Of a stretch of 57,327 bases of DNA, positions 54,529 to 57,327 are shown in pieces. Each line of letters begins with the position of its first letter. Within the stretch, counting starts at the first letter, position 1. The stretch is taken from NCBI GenBank assembly GCA_016928865.1, contig JAFGJX010000029.1, positions 1 to 57,327 on the forward strand. Direction: 5' to 3'. The DNA is from Spirochaetota bacterium (GTDB taxonomy: Bacteria > Spirochaetota > UBA4802 > UBA5550). A model generated the notes under the pieces. That model saw only the letters and a program-made list of their open reading frames with translations. It had not been told where the DNA came from and made no database searches. Position numbers and translations under genes: made by a program.

Positions 54529-55857
54529 ATGAGAAGATACAATGTTCTGATGCTGGTTATCACGCTTGCGCTGTTTTTCCCTGTTGCGGCGTTCGCGAAC
54601 GGAGTATGGCAGACCGTCAACCATAGCGCCGATTATGTGAAGACGCAGAGCAGAAACGCGTCAACCGATCTTGATTCAGTCTATTATAATCCGGCGGGCA
54701 CTGCGCTGATGGCCGAGGGGCTCTACTTCAGTTTCAGCGATCAGTTTATTTACGCGCCGGTCAGCATTGACTCGCCCAGCCTGACGCGAAACTCCTACAA
54801 GGGGTTCCAGATGGCGTATCTGTTTCCAGACATCTTTCTGGACTATACCATGAAGGCGGGGCCGGGTAAATTCGCCTGGTCGTTCGGAATCCTTTTTGTC
54901 GGCGGAGGCGGGGGCGGCACCTACAAGAAGGGCCTCCAGCTGGTCGATGCCGGCTTTTACGTGCTGAGCGGACTGATCAACAGCTATTACACCCTTATTG
55001 GGGTGCCTGCCCAGCTGCAGCTCCAGCCGGGCGCGATTCTCACTTCAAAATTTGTCGCCTCGGTCGGGATGCCTGCGGCGCAGACGAATTTCGCCTATTC
55101 CGTCCTTGACGACAGGCTCGCGTTTTCAATCGGCTACCGGTTTATATACGCGTTCGGCAGCACTGACGCGAATTTCAAGCAGAACGGGATTCCGATCGCG
55201 GTCGGCGGCGATTATCATTCGACCCAGAAGGGGACCGCGCACAGCATCATTTTCGGTATCAGCGCGAAGCCGATAGACGCGCTGACGCTCGGATTCAGGG
55301 CTGAATACAGCACGCCGCTCCGGATGAAGACCAAGGCGCATGACGACTGGCTCGTGCTCCTCCTGGACATGAGCATGAAGGACGGCGGCGTCGCGCACCG
55401 CCAGCTCCCGCCGATGTTCGGGTTCGGTATCTCGTACCGCGTGTCGGGCGTACAGCTGTCGGCAAGCAGCAATGTGTATCTCAATCAATACGCGCAGTGG
55501 AACGGCAAGGAAAAGAACCATGTCACGGGATACGACCTGAGCTGCGGTGTTGATTATACCTTTGCGCAGGTGCCGATCAATATCGGCATCGGATACACCT
55601 GGAATTTCATGGGGTCCCGTGCAAGCGTGCGGAGCCAGACGAACGAATCCCTTGACCACCATGATATCGGCGGCGGCATCAGCTATACGTTTAAAAACAA
55701 TCTGAAATTGACGGTTGCGTATATTTTCCTGTACTACGTTCCGCTCAATGTCAACAAGGGGTACAGCATGGTCAATTTACCGGTCAATCTGTTCCCCGGT
55801 GACTTCAACAAGCAGGCGCATCAGGCGGGCATCGGGGTGGAATACAAGATACTGTAG
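54529..55857 (+). CDS. OMPP1/FadL-family outer-membrane transporter
   Basis: The product is 442 residues. FadL-type proteins pass hydrophobic compounds such as fatty acids or aromatics through the outer membrane. A signal peptide (LMLVITLALFFPVAAFA) precedes SVYYNPAGTALMAEGLYFSFS, the family hallmark near the N-terminus, and then a long barrel ending IGVEYKIL. GGAGG at 54517-54521 selects the ATG at 54529 over the frame's earlier ATG at 54463. It lies between two receptor genes, so uptake and taxis may be linked; that is inference. Confidence 0.85.
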   Translation: MRRYNVLMLVITLALFFPVAAFANGVWQTVNHSADYVKTQSRNASTDLDSVYYNPAGTALMAEGLYFSFSDQFIYAPVSIDSPSLTRNSYKGFQMAYLFPDIFLDYTMKAGPGKFAWSFGILFVGGGGGGTYKKGLQLVDAGFYVLSGLINSYYTLIGVPAQLQLQPGAILTSKFVASVGMPAAQTNFAYSVLDDRLAFSIGYRFIYAFGSTDANFKQNGIPIAVGGDYHSTQKGTAHSIIFGISAKPIDALTLGFRAEYSTPLRMKTKAHDDWLVLLLDMSMKDGGVAHRQLPPMFGFGISYRVSGVQLSASSNVYLNQYAQWNGKEKNHVTGYDLSCGVDYTFAQVPINIGIGYTWNFMGSRASVRSQTNESLDHHDIGGGISYTFKNNLKLTVAYIFLYYVPLNVNKGYSMVNLPVNLFPGDFNKQAHQAGIGVEYKIL

Positions 55858-56079
55858 AGCCGTCCCTCCCTGGAGTTTCGATGTATGAGAACCGGCCGCG
55901 TATGCCTTCCCCGCGCTCCGGCGCGAGGGAGGCCGGGCGTGCTGTGTTTGTTCGTGCAGGCGTCAGGCGCGCGGGTGGGTCCCGGTGGCATGCCGGGTCT
56001 AATCAGAATGTAATACGCGGGCGCGGAGATCGCACCGTGGTTAAAATATTCTTGCAATAAAAATGAGAGGACCTGTTCC
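55858..56079. other. 222-nt intergenic region with GC-rich hairpins
   Basis: CGCGC/GCGCG (55912-55925) and CCCGG/CCGGG (near 55980-55997) form short GC-rich stems, neither followed by a T-run. No gene is visible. The last 40 nt are AT-richer and precede the third receptor. Confidence 0.45.
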
Positions 56080-57327
56080 ATGATCACCAAGAAAAAGCTT
56101 CTGCTCTCACTTCTTAAAATCGATCCTGTTTCCTACGCCATCCTTATTCCCCTGGCGGCCTATTTTGTCTATTTTGCCGGCGGATATCACGAAAGCACGA
56201 TGGGGTATTTCATTGCCGATGTAATTTCCGTATCGGTTGTGGCCCTCTTTGTCGAATTGTTTAATTTCAATCGCTGGTCTTCACGGCTGATCTCGATGCT
56301 GTATGATAAAACATGCGGCCGCGCCGAAGTAAAAAAGTACGCACTGAACTTTCCGTTCTATATCGCGGTGTCGTATATATTCCAGTGGATTGTCGGAATG
56401 TCGGGGGTCCTGACATTGCTGTTTTATCAGTTTGAACTGACCTTCGTAAACTATATGCCCCTGCTCCTGCTGATGCCGATCATTGCCTTCATTAATTTCA
56501 ACCTGGGATTCTTCAATGCCGAGAATTGCCTGGTCGGAATCCTCTCGCTCGAAGAAATACGTGATGTGGAAATTTCACCGGGATCATTCAGGGGCTTCAG
56601 CCTCGGCGCCCGGATCGCCTCTCTGACAATGTCGGTGATGCTCATCCCGGTTGTTTTCTTCGGCTACTTGCTCTACCTGGTGAATACGCAGCAGATCACC
56701 ATGCAGAACGTCGGGTTTCACCTCGCCTTTATCGTTGCCCTTTCGGTGATAACGATTTTCGTCTCAATAAGCCTTCTGATGCGCAATGTGAAGGTCAGCA
56801 GCGGGGTCCTCATGTCTTCCCTGATGTCGATCAGGGAGGGCGACCTCTCGATCGATGGCGTGCCGATGATCACCTCGAGCGAGATGGGCATGATCAGCCA
56901 GAACGCGAACGCCCTGCTGATGAAGCTCCGCGAGGTGATCGCGGGCGCCAAGGAATCATCGATCCTGGTGACCGACAGCAGCGTGAGCATCACCGAGGCG
57001 GCCGAGGGCCTGTCGCAGGCGGCCACGGAGCAGTCGTCAAACGTGGAGGAGATCGCCTCGTCCATGGAGGAGATGTCGGCGACGATTACCCTGAACGCCC
57101 AGAACGCGAAGAAGACGGACGAGATCGCGCAGCGTTCGGCCGGACAGGCCGAGGAGGGCGGAAAGGCGGTGGAGGAGACGGTCGCGTCGATGCGGAAGAT
57201 CAGCCAGAAGGTGAGCCTGATCGAGGAGATCGCGTCGAAGACGGACCTCCTGGCGCTGAACGCGGCGATCGAGGCGGCGCGTGCGGGCGAGCACGGCAAG
57301 GGCTTCGCGGTGGTGGCCTCGGAGATA
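56080..57327 (+). CDS. methyl-accepting chemotaxis protein, partial (cut by window end)
   Basis: The frame is open from ATG 56080 to the window edge: 416 codons, no stop. GAGAGG (56065-56070) precedes the start. The layout is the same as the two receptors upstream: about six membrane helices, HAMP-like ([20 protein letters not shown]) and the signalling coiled-coil up to the conserved tip [20 protein letters not shown]. The arm has a single heptad of the SMEEM type, like the first receptor. The second arm lies outside the window, so its full length is unknown. Confidence 0.9.
   Translation, partial: MITKKKLLLSLLKIDPVSYAILIPLAAYFVYFAGGYHESTMGYFIADVISVSVVALFVELFNFNRWSSRLISMLYDKTCGRAEVKKYALNFPFYIAVSYIFQWIVGMSGVLTLLFYQFELTFVNYMPLLLLMPIIAFINFNLGFFNAENCLVGILSLEEIRDVEISPGSFRGFSLGARIASLTMSVMLIPVVFFGYLLYLVNTQQITMQNVGFHLAFIVALSVITIFVSISLLMRNVKVSSGVLMSSLMSIREGDLSIDGVPMITSSEMGMISQNANALLMKLREVIAGAKESSILVTDSSVSITEAAEGLSQAATEQSSNVEEIASSMEEMSATITLNAQNAKKTDEIAQRSAGQAEEGGKAVEETVASMRKISQKVSLIEEIASKTDLLALNAAIEAARAGEHGKGFAVVASEI

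Noticed and set aside
55821..56090. An 89-codon minus-strand frame in the gap before the third receptor
   Set aside because: Low-complexity Pro/Arg composition from GC-rich spacer, and no Shine-Dalgarno.

Overview
The window looks like a chromosomal segment from a diderm bacterium, most likely a spirochaete (Spirochaetota). This is inferred from gene content, not from a phylogenetic marker. Outer-membrane genes (BamA, a Skp-like chaperone, three beta-barrel proteins) sit beside many lipoproteins with relaxed lipoboxes. There is a chemotaxis cluster with multipass-membrane receptors, several STAS/PP2C partner-switching proteins, and many helical proteins of unknown family. Base composition is moderately GC-rich, and genes are packed into operons with one-base or ATGA overlaps.

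Layout. 1-5.6 kb: a TonB-receptor-like barrel without a plug, then bamA-skp-L,D-transpeptidase (outer membrane and wall assembly). 5.7-9.7 kb: yajC, an acidic single-pass protein, secD, and a secF with an unusual repeated periplasmic domain. 9.8-12.5 kb: a membrane protein, ribD and ribE (riboflavin). 12.5-17.4 kb, minus strand: STAS protein, helical unknown, Gfo/Idh/MocA oxidoreductase, divergent glutamine synthetase and a tail-anchored unknown. 17.6-25.4 kb: envelope unknowns, a PDZ lipoprotein, a 31-residue membrane peptide, a LysM-tailed 840-residue protein with a partner, and an Asp-box propeller protein ending against tRNA-Gly(CCC). 25.6-29.5 kb: TPR protein, RsbU-like PP2C phosphatase and a convergent STAS protein. 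29.6-32 kb: MoxR ATPase and VWA protein.

32-45.3 kb is the accessory-looking part. A Fe-S reductase gene sits in a 1.2-kb segment bounded by perfect 13-bp inverted repeats. It is followed by a membrane-embedded AraC regulator and a six-gene acyl-CoA operon: two acyl-CoA dehydrogenases, one without the usual active-site motifs, then a thiolase, acyl-CoA ligase, nitroreductase and ferredoxin. Next come an N-formylglutamate-amidohydrolase-like lipoprotein, a small barrel, a 300-bp cluster of two interleaved repeat words, and argG. The 575-bp gap after argG holds five different hairpins packed end to end.

45.8-57.3 kb is a chemotaxis operon: double CheW, CheY, STAS, CheA, CheB, two receptors, a FadL-like outer-membrane protein, and a third receptor cut by the window edge. 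The first two receptors differ by matched 14-residue insertions in the two arms of the signalling hairpin.

The best candidates for something undescribed are the five-hairpin array (45474-45646), the inverted-repeat-bounded cassette (32028-33227) with the related repeat cluster at 43746-44051, the SecF repeat expansion, and the acyl-CoA operon with its paired dehydrogenases.
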